Part shown: piece after piece, positions 7,500-13,150 of the stretch
Layout of the letters: the number at the start of each line of letters is the position of its first letter
How positions within the stretch are numbered: position 1 is the first letter of the stretch
Source of the DNA: an uncultured Clostridia bacterium
GTDB taxonomy: Bacteria > Bacillota > Clostridia > Christensenellales > Borkfalkiaceae
Direction: 5' to 3'
Length of the DNA: 13,150 nt
NCBI GenBank assembly: GCA_946624395.1
Contig: CAMORY010000112.1
Coordinates: 1-13,150 of the forward strand
Made by a program: the position numbers and the translations under genes
The notes under the pieces: generated by a model
What the model was told of the DNA's origin: nothing
Databases searched by the model: none
What the model saw: the letters and a program-made list of their open reading frames with translations, nothing else

Positions 7500-7573
7500 G
7501 CCTATCCCCTTATAGGGGACACAAGGAATTTTTTTAAAAGAATTTTTTTTACTAAAATTCAAAAACTAATAGA

Positions 7574-7768
7574 GTGGGTTATTTTAATTATCACGCCACG
7601 GCAAAACGGCTGATAAAAGACGGAAAATTAAAGGAATACCGCTTCCTTCCGGAATACAACGGGATAAAGGACGTTTTATTATTGATATTCGACGACGAAA
7701 AGCACCCGATAATGCCTATACGAAAGCCCCGCCAAAGCGAATATTTATGTTTAATCAATAATAAATAG
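7574..7768 (+). CDS. Small conserved-looking protein of unknown function, GTG start
   Basis: The frame encodes 64 residues beginning MGYFNYHATAKRLIKDGKL, with VLLLIFDDEKHPIMPIR in the middle and a short C-terminus. An in-frame TAA at 7553 leaves the GTG at 7574 as the only common start codon. The pattern (YFNYHA, K-x-LI-x-D/E-GKL, hydrophobic strand, F-D-D, PIMPIR) resembles small hypothetical proteins of about 60-70 residues that I recall from Clostridia; I cannot name the family or a function. There is no signal peptide or membrane segment. The weak point is expression: no Shine-Dalgarno sequence precedes the GTG and no promoter is obvious, so it may be poorly expressed or a relic. It faces the next gene, with 28 bases between their 3' ends. 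Confidence 0.55.
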   Translation: MGYFNYHATAKRLIKDGKLKEYRFLPEYNGIKDVLLLIFDDEKHPIMPIRKPRQSEYLCLINNK

Positions 7769-7796
7769 CAGACTTTATTTACCGCCATAACTAATT

Positions 7797-8141
7797 TTAT
7801 TTTTTCTCCTTGGCGTAAATTCGCAGGATATGCGGAATAAACATATCTAAACGCCTGTCGTATTTATTTATTTGTAGCCAAATGAAAGATAGGTTAGGGT
7901 ATTCGGCAACTTGCGCTATAAAACTCGCCTTAAAAGCGAATTTCTTACCGTAAAGCCAATCGGTTTCAATCTGATTTTCGCTCCGCGCAATAGGTACAAG
8001 ACTAACGTTTTTAAGTGTCGGGTGGGTTGCCATATCAAAATAGCCGTCTTTTTTAAACGACTTATCAATACTTGCAGCATTTTGCGTCTCAATTATTTCT
8101 TGTAATTTGTTTTTATCCACTTTTTTACGTTCTCCTATCAT
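7797..8141 (-). CDS. Protein of unknown function coupled to the calcium-loop microprotein
   Basis: I do not recognise this protein of about 114 residues. It is soluble-looking, with no signal peptide or hydrophobic helix. The N-terminal third is Lys/Glu-rich (KKVDKNKLQEIIETQNAA), the middle has MATHPTLKNVSLVPIARSEN and a Trp-containing stretch ETDWLYGKKFAFKASFIAQV, and the C-terminus reads LSFIWLQINKYDRRLDMFIP and ends in basic residues. The ATG at 8141 lies 2 bases after the stop of the upstream microprotein gene and has no SD of its own, so it would depend on coupled translation. A GTG at 8120 (107 residues) has AGGAGA 10 bases before it and is an equally good start. A TTG at 8147 overlaps the preceding gene and is less likely. 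The two minus-strand genes are probably one transcript. Confidence 0.65.
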   Translation of the reverse strand: MIGERKKVDKNKLQEIIETQNAASIDKSFKKDGYFDMATHPTLKNVSLVPIARSENQIETDWLYGKKFAFKASFIAQVAEYPNLSFIWLQINKYDRRLDMFIPHILRIYAKEKK

Positions 8142-8143
8142 AA

Positions 8144-8257
8144 TCAATCGTCATCGTCAAGTATTTGTTCATAAATAAATACATCCGTGGAATCCACTTC
8201 TCCATCACAATTTAAATCCGGTATCCCTAACGATTCAAAAAATCCATTGCCAAACAT
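8144..8257 (-). CDS. 37-residue microprotein with one dockerin/EF-hand calcium-loop motif
   Basis: The ATG at 8257 has a near-perfect ribosome-binding site (AAAGGAG, 7-8 bases ahead), which decides the start over an in-frame ATG at 8335 that lacks one. The product opens MFGNGFFESLGIP, and then DLNCDGEVDSTDVFIYEQIL has the dockerin-type calcium loop D-x-N-x-D-G-x-V-x-x-x-D, with Asp14, Asn16, Asp18 and Asp25 as expected ligands, followed by a short helix and DDDD at the C-terminus. Dockerins have two such loops and are secreted; this peptide has one and no signal sequence. Similar tiny acidic DLNxDG proteins are, from memory, common in gut Clostridia, with no assigned role. It is followed 2 bases later by the unknown gene at 7797-8141. 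Calcium binding is inferred from the motif only. Confidence 0.7.
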   Translation of the reverse strand: MFGNGFFESLGIPDLNCDGEVDSTDVFIYEQILDDDD

Positions 8258-8273
8258 TATTTTTCTCCTTTTA

Positions 8274-8297
8274 TTGTAAATGTTTTTTGTTTTACAA
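8274..8297. repeat. Inverted repeat TTGTAAA-N10-TTTACAA before the microprotein gene
   Basis: Perfect 7-base arms (8274-8280 and 8291-8297) lie three bases upstream of the SD of the microprotein gene. In RNA they could form a weak AT hairpin next to the ribosome-binding site; in DNA they could be an operator. The region is very AT-rich, so chance is a real possibility. Confidence 0.35.
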
Positions 8298-8318
8298 TCA
8301 AAGTTTACATCATAAACT

Positions 8319-8334
8319 TGACATATAATTGTCA
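8319..8334. repeat. Inverted repeat TGACA-TATAAT-TGTCA
   Basis: Perfect 5-base arms around a 6-base AT spacer, about 60 bases upstream of the microprotein start. This is the size of a typical dimeric repressor site. It falls in the segment where a minus-strand promoter must lie, although no clear -35/-10 pair is visible there. Confidence 0.35.
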
Positions 8335-8383
8335 TATTTAAAAAGTTTTTTTAATTTTTTATTTATATTCCACTTTTTATTAA

Positions 8384-8428
8384 AAAAAAATTGCTCGAAA
8401 GGATTTTTTCTTTTCGAGCAATTTTTTT
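8384..8428 (-). terminator. Terminator after the short-chain dehydrogenase gene, symmetric on both strands
   Basis: Seventeen-base complementary arms (8384-8400 and 8412-8428) with an 11-base loop. The core TTGCTCGAAA/TTTCGAGCAA is flanked by A-runs and T-runs, so it reads as an intrinsic terminator on either strand. It lies 12 bases past the stop of the minus-strand dehydrogenase and insulates the microprotein pair from it. Confidence 0.85.
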
Positions 8429-8439
8429 AATAACTGTTT

Positions 8440-9267
8440 TCAATATTTATCGGTAAGTTTTTCGCAAAACTCCCAAAGTCGTTTTGCCCCTTCGCCGCTT
8501 TCGTCTTGGAATTTCAGTTGCATAGGCTTATTTTTACTATAAACTTCGCCGCAAGTAAAGTCTTTATCGGGTACGCCCGTCGCAAGACGGACAAGCCTTT
8601 CGGCGCTACGCTTTGGCGTTATTGTAAATAGGTATTTAAGCGGCGAGTGATAGCAGAATTTTACAAAACCTTTACTTTCCGCCGCGAAATTAGTTCGCAC
8701 AACCCCTGGCTCAAACGCCACCGCGCTTATCCCCTTATCCCGAAATCTGCGGTCAAGTTCGCGCGTAAATAAAATATCTTCGAGTTTTGCGTAGCCGTAA
8801 GCCTTAAACGGTGCGTAATTTTTTTCGTTTAAAAAGTCTTTGCCGTCAAAATCCGCACCGAAAAGGTTCGCCGCTATGCTTGAAGTCTGTATTACCGTCG
8901 CGCGGCTTTTGATAAGTTTATCAATTAAAAGCCTTGTAAGCAAAAACCCCGCGAGAACGTTTACCTGAAAAGTCCGCTCTAACCCGTCCACGGTTTCCGT
9001 GCGCTCCGCCATCACCCCGCCCGCGTTGTTGCATAAAACGTCGATACGGTCGTAAGAATTTAACTCTTCCGCTAGGTGGACTACGTCAGATAATTTTGCA
9101 TAGTCGGCAATATGAAAGGGTGCACTTAAATCTTGCGCAACCTTTTCGGTTTTTTCTCTCGAACGCCCGACGATTATTACGTTATGCCCTAAATCTTTTA
9201 ACTGCTTCGCAGCGGCTTTGCCTATCCCGTCGCTCGCACCCGTAATTACTATGTTTTTGATATTCAC
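8440..9267 (-). CDS. Short-chain dehydrogenase/reductase (SDR family)
   Basis: A classical NAD(P)-dependent oxidoreductase with a Rossmann fold, 275 residues. Visible signatures are TGASDGIG (9-16, dinucleotide binding), the basic VGRSREK (33-39, suggesting NADPH), NNAG (80-83), TSS (128-130, with the catalytic Ser) and YGYAK (Tyr157, Lys161). The layout, with EPGVVRTNF after the active site, resembles the retinol-dehydrogenase/WWOX-like SDRs, but the substrate cannot be assigned. The start is GTG at 9267, with GGCGGAG just upstream; no nearby ATG fits. It has its own promoter and terminator and is separated from the alcohol dehydrogenase by 167 bases, so it is probably transcribed alone, though it fits the redox theme of the upstream operon. 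Confidence 0.9.
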   Translation of the reverse strand: MNIKNIVITGASDGIGKAAAKQLKDLGHNVIIVGRSREKTEKVAQDLSAPFHIADYAKLSDVVHLAEELNSYDRIDVLCNNAGGVMAERTETVDGLERTFQVNVLAGFLLTRLLIDKLIKSRATVIQTSSIAANLFGADFDGKDFLNEKNYAPFKAYGYAKLEDILFTRELDRRFRDKGISAVAFEPGVVRTNFAAESKGFVKFCYHSPLKYLFTITPKRSAERLVRLATGVPDKDFTCGEVYSKNKPMQLKFQDESGEGAKRLWEFCEKLTDKY

Positions 9268-9304
9268 AAACTCCGCCTTGTATTTAAAAACCTAACCGCT
9301 TTAT

Positions 9305-9332
9305 TTTATAATAGAATTAAGTTTTAAGTCAA
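9305..9332 (-). promoter_or_regulatory. Promoter of the short-chain dehydrogenase gene
   Basis: Minus-strand TTGACT (9327-9332) and TATAAA (9305-9310) with a 16-base spacer in a sharply AT-rich segment. The start of transcription would be near 9298, about 30 bases before the GTG. Confidence 0.6.
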
Positions 9333-9356
9333 GTGGAATTTTCCCGCTCTTCGGCG

Positions 9357-9398
9357 CACACCCCGCCCCCACGTCAAACGGCGTGTGGGCGGGGTGTG
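9357..9398. repeat. GC-rich hairpin after the alcohol dehydrogenase gene
   Basis: Arms 9357-9372 and 9383-9398 pair over 16 positions with a single mismatch around a 10-base loop; the core is CCCCGCCC/GGGCGGGG. It starts 36 bases past the alcohol dehydrogenase stop and so marks the likely operon end. There is no T-run on either strand, so termination would need another mechanism or the hairpin protects the mRNA 3' end. Confidence 0.6.
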
Positions 9399-9434
9399 TG
9401 TCTATGTCGTCTCTTTCGTATATCCATCTCATAC

Positions 9435-10607
9435 CTACATACTCGCTTTTAAGATACGAATAAGGGCGGGCTTGTCGAGTGGGGCGAACATATAAGGCTC
9501 GTTAGTGCTGTCGTTTGCTAAAATGTGGTCTGCCATTTCTTCGATTTTGTCTTCCTTTACGCCAAGTGCCCCTAAGTGCATAGGAATACCTATCGACTCA
9601 AAGAAATCATAGAAAGCGTTTATCACCTTGCCCGCCATTTCCATATCGGAAAGCGTTTTATCAAACCCGAAAAGCAACGTGCCGAGAGTAGTAAAGCGTT
9701 CGACCGTTTTTTCGGAAAGAATCTCTTTCATCCAGCGGGGCGTGATTATCGCAAGCCCTGCGCCGTGAGTAATATCGAAATACGCCGAAAGCGCGTGTTC
9801 GATAGAGTGCATCGGCCAGCCCGAATACCCCGCACCGTTCGACATAATGCCGTTGCAAGCCAAAGTGCAAATATACATAAGTTCGCTGCGTGCCGAATAG
9901 TCGTCAGGCTTATCCAAAGCGACTTTAACGTTCGCCATCAAAGACTTTAACGCGGAAATCATAACCCCGTCGTTAAACTGCGAATTAGGTGTTGCAAAAA
10001 ACTGTTCTAAAACGTGATTCATTGCGTCCGCCGTCCCGCACGCCGTCTGCCACTTGCTTACGCTATAAGTGTATTCAGGGTCTAGAAAGGACACGGCGGG
10101 GAACATAAGTTCGTCCAAATAGCCGCGCTTGTCGTTTATAGCGGTGTTGGAAATAACGCAACCCATATCGTATTCGCTACCCGTCGCCGCAAGCGTAATT
10201 ATATCAACGATAGGGATGCTTTCTTTTGCCTTGACTTTTCCCGAAATTAAATCCCAGCCTTCGCCGCTAAACTTAGCGCAAACGGAAATCGCTTTGCTGC
10301 AATCTAAAACCGAACCGCCGCCGACCGCCAAAATTACGTCTATATTATTTTCTTTGCACAGTTTTGCGCCCGTGATAACCGACGGATCGTATTTAGGGTT
10401 AGGCTCTATGCCCGAAAGTTCGACTATATTAAAACCTTTAAGAAGGCTTTTCACTTTATCGTAAAGCCCCATTTTCTTTATAGACCCGCCGCCATAAGTT
10501 AAAAGCACGTTCTTGCCAAAACCCGCCAAAACTTTTGGCAAATCTTTTATCACGCCTTTACCGAAAATAAGTTTTGTCGGCGTGTTATAAGTAAAATTAT
10601 CAATCAT
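9435..10607 (-). CDS. Iron-containing alcohol dehydrogenase (BdhA/YqhD-like)
   Basis: A group III metal-dependent alcohol dehydrogenase that interconverts aldehydes and alcohols with NAD(P)H in the cytoplasm. It is 390 residues, normal for the butanol dehydrogenase/YqhD branch. [14 protein letters not shown] (5-18) is the family opening, GGGS (96-99) is in the nucleotide-binding domain, and the metal ligands are Asp194 and His198 ([15 protein letters not shown]), His267 ([16 protein letters not shown]) and His281 ([14 protein letters not shown]). YqhD relatives use NADPH and reduce many aldehydes, which fits the neighbouring aldo/keto reductase; the physiological substrate is not known. Its ATG overlaps the end of the acetyltransferase gene by 8 bases and its SD (AAAGGAG) lies within that gene, so translation is coupled. 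Last gene of the five-gene operon. Confidence 0.95.
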   Translation of the reverse strand: MIDNFTYNTPTKLIFGKGVIKDLPKVLAGFGKNVLLTYGGGSIKKMGLYDKVKSLLKGFNIVELSGIEPNPKYDPSVITGAKLCKENNIDVILAVGGGSVLDCSKAISVCAKFSGEGWDLISGKVKAKESIPIVDIITLAATGSEYDMGCVISNTAINDKRGYLDELMFPAVSFLDPEYTYSVSKWQTACGTADAMNHVLEQFFATPNSQFNDGVMISALKSLMANVKVALDKPDDYSARSELMYICTLACNGIMSNGAGYSGWPMHSIEHALSAYFDITHGAGLAIITPRWMKEILSEKTVERFTTLGTLLFGFDKTLSDMEMAGKVINAFYDFFESIGIPMHLGALGVKEDKIEEMADHILANDSTNEPYMFAPLDKPALIRILKASM

Positions 10608-11247
10608 AGTTTTTCTCCTTTATCAATTTTTCTATTTCCGTTTTAACTTTCGCTAAATTTCTACAAGAGAGTATCGGTATCAGTTTATTTATTTCTTCTA
10701 TACTTTTATCCCACCATTTGAACTTTAAAAGCAAATCGATAAGTTCGTCGTCAAACCGTTTTTTCTTAATGGTAGCAGGGTTTCCGACCGCAACGGAATA
10801 CGGCGGAATATCTTTCGCCACAACGCTGTTTGCACCTATTATCGCACCGTCGCCGATATGAACACCAGGCAAAATCGTAACGTTTTGCCCGATCCAAACG
10901 TCGTTTCCGACGACCGTATCGCCCTTATTCGGCAAATCTTTGATATTCGGTTGCTGCTGCCAACCTTCAAAAATATAAAACGGAAAAGTCGAAACGGCGT
11001 TTAATTGATGGTTTGCGCCGTTCATAATAAATTCTACACCCTTGCCTATCTGGCAAAACTTGCCGATTATAAGTTTATCGCCTAAAAAAGAATAATGATG
11101 GGTAACGTGCTTTTCAAAGTCCACGTCCGCAAAATAAGAAAAATCCCCGACGATAATGTTTTTATTTTTAATCGTCGGTTTTATATACGTTACTTTATCA
11201 CTATTTAAGCATGAACATGCCTTTTCGGGATTCGGAATAATTTTCAT
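10600..11247 (-). CDS. Vat/CatB-type hexapeptide O-acetyltransferase
   Basis: A left-handed beta-helix acetyl-CoA-dependent acyltransferase of the xenobiotic (XAT) class, 215 residues. The signature FIMNGANH (73-80) with catalytic His80 and STFPF (86-90) match the streptogramin acetyltransferase (Vat) pattern. [11 protein letters not shown] (61-71), [19 protein letters not shown] (114-132) and [20 protein letters not shown] (139-158) are hexapeptide turns, and the tail [15 protein letters not shown] is also Vat-like. True Vat enzymes inactivate virginiamycin-type antibiotics, but many chromosomal members have unknown acceptors, so resistance should not be assumed. It lies in the middle of a redox operon, 20 bases after the flavodoxin gene and overlapping the alcohol dehydrogenase gene. 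Its SD is the weaker AAGAGAGA. Confidence 0.9.
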   Translation of the reverse strand: MKIIPNPEKACSCLNSDKVTYIKPTIKNKNIIVGDFSYFADVDFEKHVTHHYSFLGDKLIIGKFCQIGKGVEFIMNGANHQLNAVSTFPFYIFEGWQQQPNIKDLPNKGDTVVGNDVWIGQNVTILPGVHIGDGAIIGANSVVAKDIPPYSVAVGNPATIKKKRFDDELIDLLLKFKWWDKSIEEINKLIPILSCRNLAKVKTEIEKLIKEKNYD

Positions 11248-11267
11248 AAATTCTCTCTTTTAAGTTG

Positions 11268-11729
11268 TTATTCGATTTCTTTGATAAACTGTTCTAACTG
11301 TTTATCGCTGTTGAGTATTCTGCCGTCAATGATGGTCGCAGTGGTGCTTTTTGCTAAATCGTTTTTGGCTTTACCGAGACCGCTACCGCCACTCGTTGCC
11401 CATATAACAATCTTTTTACCGCTGAAATCGTAACTCTCTAAAAAAGTATTGATTATGGTCGGTGCGGTGTACCACCAAACGGGATAGCCGAGTAAAATTC
11501 TGTCGTATCTCGAAACGTCCATATCGCCAGTTATAATTTCGGGGCGGGACGACTTATCTCTCATTTCAACCGAACTGCGGGAATTTCTGTTCATCCAGTT
11601 AAGGTCAGCGTCAGTATAAGGCTTAACGGGTTTAATCTCGTAGGTGTCCGCACCGATTTTCTCTGCCATTTTTTCGGCAACGCCTTTCGTTACCCCGCTT
11701 GCACTAAAATATGCTACTAAGGTTTTCAT
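11268..11729 (-). CDS. Flavodoxin-family protein
   Basis: A small FMN-binding protein of 153 residues, probably a low-potential electron carrier or a flavodoxin-like oxidoreductase. The phosphate-binding loop is YFSASGVTKGVAEK (7-20), close to the T/S-x-T/S-G-x-T consensus. YPVWWYTAP supplies the aromatic flavin-stacking region, and WATSGGSGLG is the third flavin loop typical of this subgroup. The length matches the flavodoxin_4-type proteins of Clostridia and lactobacilli. It lies 15 bases downstream of the next flavoprotein gene, with AAAGGAG at a good distance, and precedes the acetyltransferase. A dedicated role in passing electrons to or from the neighbouring FMN reductase is plausible but unproven. 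Confidence 0.9.
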   Translation of the reverse strand: MKTLVAYFSASGVTKGVAEKMAEKIGADTYEIKPVKPYTDADLNWMNRNSRSSVEMRDKSSRPEIITGDMDVSRYDRILLGYPVWWYTAPTIINTFLESYDFSGKKIVIWATSGGSGLGKAKNDLAKSTTATIIDGRILNSDKQLEQFIKEIE

Positions 11730-11744
11730 AATCCACTCCTTTAA

Positions 11745-12284
11745 TTATTTTACGGATAACCCCATTTCGTAGGCTTGTTTTAATACTGGCGAATTTTTTA
11801 TTTCGCCTTTTTGGTAAACGCCCGTACCGTAAATAATGCCTTTTTCGACCGCACCTTCTACGCAATCGGCGTAGCCGCGGAAACACTCAATCGTGCGCTC
11901 CTGCGACTCCTTTTCTTCGTCGGCGCTGGTTACAATATAGTAAAACTCTTTATTCTTTACTTCCGTCCATCTTGCTACCGTTCTGTCGATAAGCGCTTTT
12001 AACTGTGCGTCTATCGAATAAAAATACACGGGACTTGCAAGGACTATTACGTCCGCGTCTATTATCTTTTGCAAGACTTCCGCCATATCGTCCTTTTTAG
12101 CGCACACGCCACCCGATTTTTGGCAGTAATAACAACCGCTGCAAAAGTCTATTTTCTTTTCGGAAACGCGAATCTTCTCCACCTGATTTCCGCTCGTCAA
12201 CGCTCCGCGCATAAACTCGTCGCAGAGTATATCCGAATTTCCGCCCTTTCTGGGACTTCCCGATAAAATCAATACTTTTTTCAT
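11745..12284 (-). CDS. Flavodoxin-like NAD(P)H-dependent FMN reductase / iron-sulfur flavoprotein
   Basis: A 179-residue flavoprotein of the NADPH-dependent FMN reductase superfamily. GSPRKGGNS (9-17) is the FMN-phosphate loop and ASPVYFYSIDAQLKALIDR is the conserved flavin-contact and dimer segment. Four cysteines at 48, 51, 54 and 61 form C-x2-C-x2-C-x6-C, the compact motif that binds a 4Fe-4S cluster in archaeal Isf proteins; many relatives keep these cysteines without a proven cluster, so it is a candidate Fe-S flavoprotein only. Such enzymes reduce quinones, oxygen species or flavin. The ATG is 2 bases after the aldo/keto reductase stop, with its SD (AAGGAG) inside the last codons of that gene, so the two are translationally coupled. 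Confidence 0.9.
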   Translation of the reverse strand: MKKVLILSGSPRKGGNSDILCDEFMRGALTSGNQVEKIRVSEKKIDFCSGCYYCQKSGGVCAKKDDMAEVLQKIIDADVIVLASPVYFYSIDAQLKALIDRTVARWTEVKNKEFYYIVTSADEEKESQERTIECFRGYADCVEGAVEKGIIYGTGVYQKGEIKNSPVLKQAYEMGLSVK

Positions 12285-12286
12285 AA

Positions 12287-13126
12287 TTACTCCTTTTCAT
12301 AAGTCGGTTGCCAGCCCATAAAACCGTCAAGCGCTTCTTCCGTTCTCGTGTATCTTTTTTCGTTCTTGTTAAGTTTTTCCATTTCTTTCATATCGTTTTC
12401 GTTAAGCGCAAAATCGAATATGTCTATATTGTCTTTGATATGCTCCGCGTTCTTACTGCCGGGGATAACGATAAACCCCATCTGCGTGTGCCATTTGAGA
12501 ACGATTTGTGCGGGACTTTTGCCGTATTTTTTCGCTATTTTCGTAACAATCGGACTATCTAATAATTCCGCCGTCATACCTTTTCCGCCAAGCGGATACC
12601 ACGACATTATCTTTATATCTTCCTTTTCGGTTATCCGTCTTAATTCTTCCTGCGGGAAAAACGGGTGACACTCTACCTGAATTACCTGCGGTTTAACGTC
12701 GAACTCGGATAAAACTTCTTCTATATATCTTCCTTCGAAGTTAGAAACGCCTATCGCTTTGATTTTGCCTTGCTTATAGGCTTTAATCAGTTGCTTATAC
12801 CCTTCGCGCCAGTTTTTCGTGGGCTGGTGCAAAAACAGTAAATCAATATAATCTGTGCCAAGCCTTTCAAGCGTTTCTTCGACTGCGTTCGGGTTCTCGT
12901 ATTCGGTCGGCCAAAGTTTAGTCGATAAAAAGATTTCTTCTCTTTTTACTCCGCTTTGTTTCATACCGCGTCCTACCGCTCTTTCGTTCACGTAGCAGTT
13001 TGCCGTATCTATCAAACGGTAACCCATTTTAAGCGCTTCTTTAACGCTGTTTTCCGCGTCCCGCGGCGATAGTAAAAACGTGCCTATGCCGACAGACGGC
13101 ATCTCTATTCCGTTGTTAAGTTTCAT
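12287..13126 (-). CDS. Aldo/keto reductase
   Basis: A (beta/alpha)8-barrel NADPH-dependent carbonyl reductase of 279 residues, the normal size for the 2,5-diketo-gluconate-reductase/YvgN-like branch. The catalytic tetrad is complete: Asp40 and Tyr45 in LIDTANCYVNE, Lys70 in STKLWP and His100 in LFLHQP. IGVSNF and SWYPLGGKGM are family strands, and the IPGSKNAEHIKDN segment near the C-terminus is the NADPH phosphate-binding loop. Members reduce methylglyoxal, aldehydes and sugar carbonyls. The SD AAAGGAG lies 7-8 bases before the ATG at 13126. Only 24 bases precede it in the window, so it may be the first gene of the operon or there may be more upstream. It is coupled to the FMN reductase gene that follows. 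Confidence 0.95.
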   Translation of the reverse strand: MKLNNGIEMPSVGIGTFLLSPRDAENSVKEALKMGYRLIDTANCYVNERAVGRGMKQSGVKREEIFLSTKLWPTEYENPNAVEETLERLGTDYIDLLFLHQPTKNWREGYKQLIKAYKQGKIKAIGVSNFEGRYIEEVLSEFDVKPQVIQVECHPFFPQEELRRITEKEDIKIMSWYPLGGKGMTAELLDSPIVTKIAKKYGKSPAQIVLKWHTQMGFIVIPGSKNAEHIKDNIDIFDFALNENDMKEMEKLNKNEKRYTRTEEALDGFMGWQPTYEKE

Positions 13127-13150
13127 AATTCTTCTCCTTTATCAAATATT

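Larger units (their letters stand above)
7344..7573. other. Intergenic region between serS and the small plus-strand gene
   Basis: These 230 bases hold no convincing coding frame. They contain, in order, the 7378 hairpin, the serS terminator, the perfect 19-bp repeat, the TCCCC hairpin (7505-7519), two GAA-plus-poly-T runs (7526-7535 and 7540-7550) and a weak AT repeat GAATTTT-N7-AAAATTC (7540-7560). No clear promoter is visible before the next gene. Confidence 0.6.

Noticed and set aside
8273..8301. TTGATT-N17-TACAAT promoter for the microprotein on the minus strand
   Set aside because: The hexamers and spacing look good, but transcription would start inside the SD (8265-8270) and destroy it.
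8258..8335. Longer microprotein from the ATG at 8335
   Set aside because: There is no SD before it, the extra residues cover AT-rich palindromic leader sequence, and the ATG at 8257 has a near-ideal SD.
8318..8346. Plus-strand TTGACA as a promoter -35
   Set aside because: No -10-like hexamer lies 16-18 bases downstream, and it would drive antisense transcription into the dehydrogenase terminator.
10600..11247. Antibiotic-resistance gene of the vat type
   Set aside because: The motifs match the family, but chromosomal XAT proteins are numerous and mostly of unknown acceptor; sequence and context do not establish streptogramin resistance.

Overview
The window looks like chromosomal DNA of a Bacillota (Firmicutes) bacterium, probably an uncultured Clostridia lineage. 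The reasons are strong AAAGGAG-type ribosome-binding sites, AT-rich spacers with sigma-A-like promoters, a Gram-positive-style lipoprotein signal, the cysE-cysS gene order, and iron-dependent alcohol dehydrogenase and flavodoxin genes of clostridial character. The taxonomic placement is inference from these traits only.

Left block (about 1-5870, minus strand): one tight operon, cysE, cysS, a short-form alaS, then a large multidomain lipoprotein whose C-terminus lies beyond the left edge. Gaps are 5, 19 and 14 bases, and one clear promoter precedes cysE. Divergent from it, serS (6063-7343, plus strand) has its own promoter. The genes share serine chemistry: CysE diverts serine towards cysteine, SerRS and CysRS charge serine and cysteine, and AlaRS must reject serine. 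This link is an inference.

Middle block (about 7344-8440): serS ends at a strong intrinsic terminator inside a run of hairpins, one with a perfect 19-bp stem. Next comes an AT-rich stretch with three small genes: a 64-residue protein (plus strand), and facing it on the minus strand a 37-residue peptide with one dockerin/EF-hand calcium loop, followed 2 bases later by a protein of about 114 residues that I do not recognise.

Right block (about 8440-13126, minus strand): redox enzymes. A short-chain dehydrogenase has its own promoter and terminator. Upstream of it lies a five-gene operon: aldo/keto reductase, iron-sulfur-flavoprotein-like FMN protein, flavodoxin, Vat/CatB-type acetyltransferase and iron-containing alcohol dehydrogenase, with gaps of 20 bases or fewer or overlaps. 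The set fits reduction of reactive aldehydes, quinones or similar electrophiles, but the substrate cannot be read from the sequence. The operon may begin beyond the right edge.

I saw no tRNA, rRNA, CRISPR array, insertion sequence or attachment site. The candidates for something less described are the minimal AlaRS, the calcium-loop microprotein with its coupled partner, and the hairpin cluster after serS.
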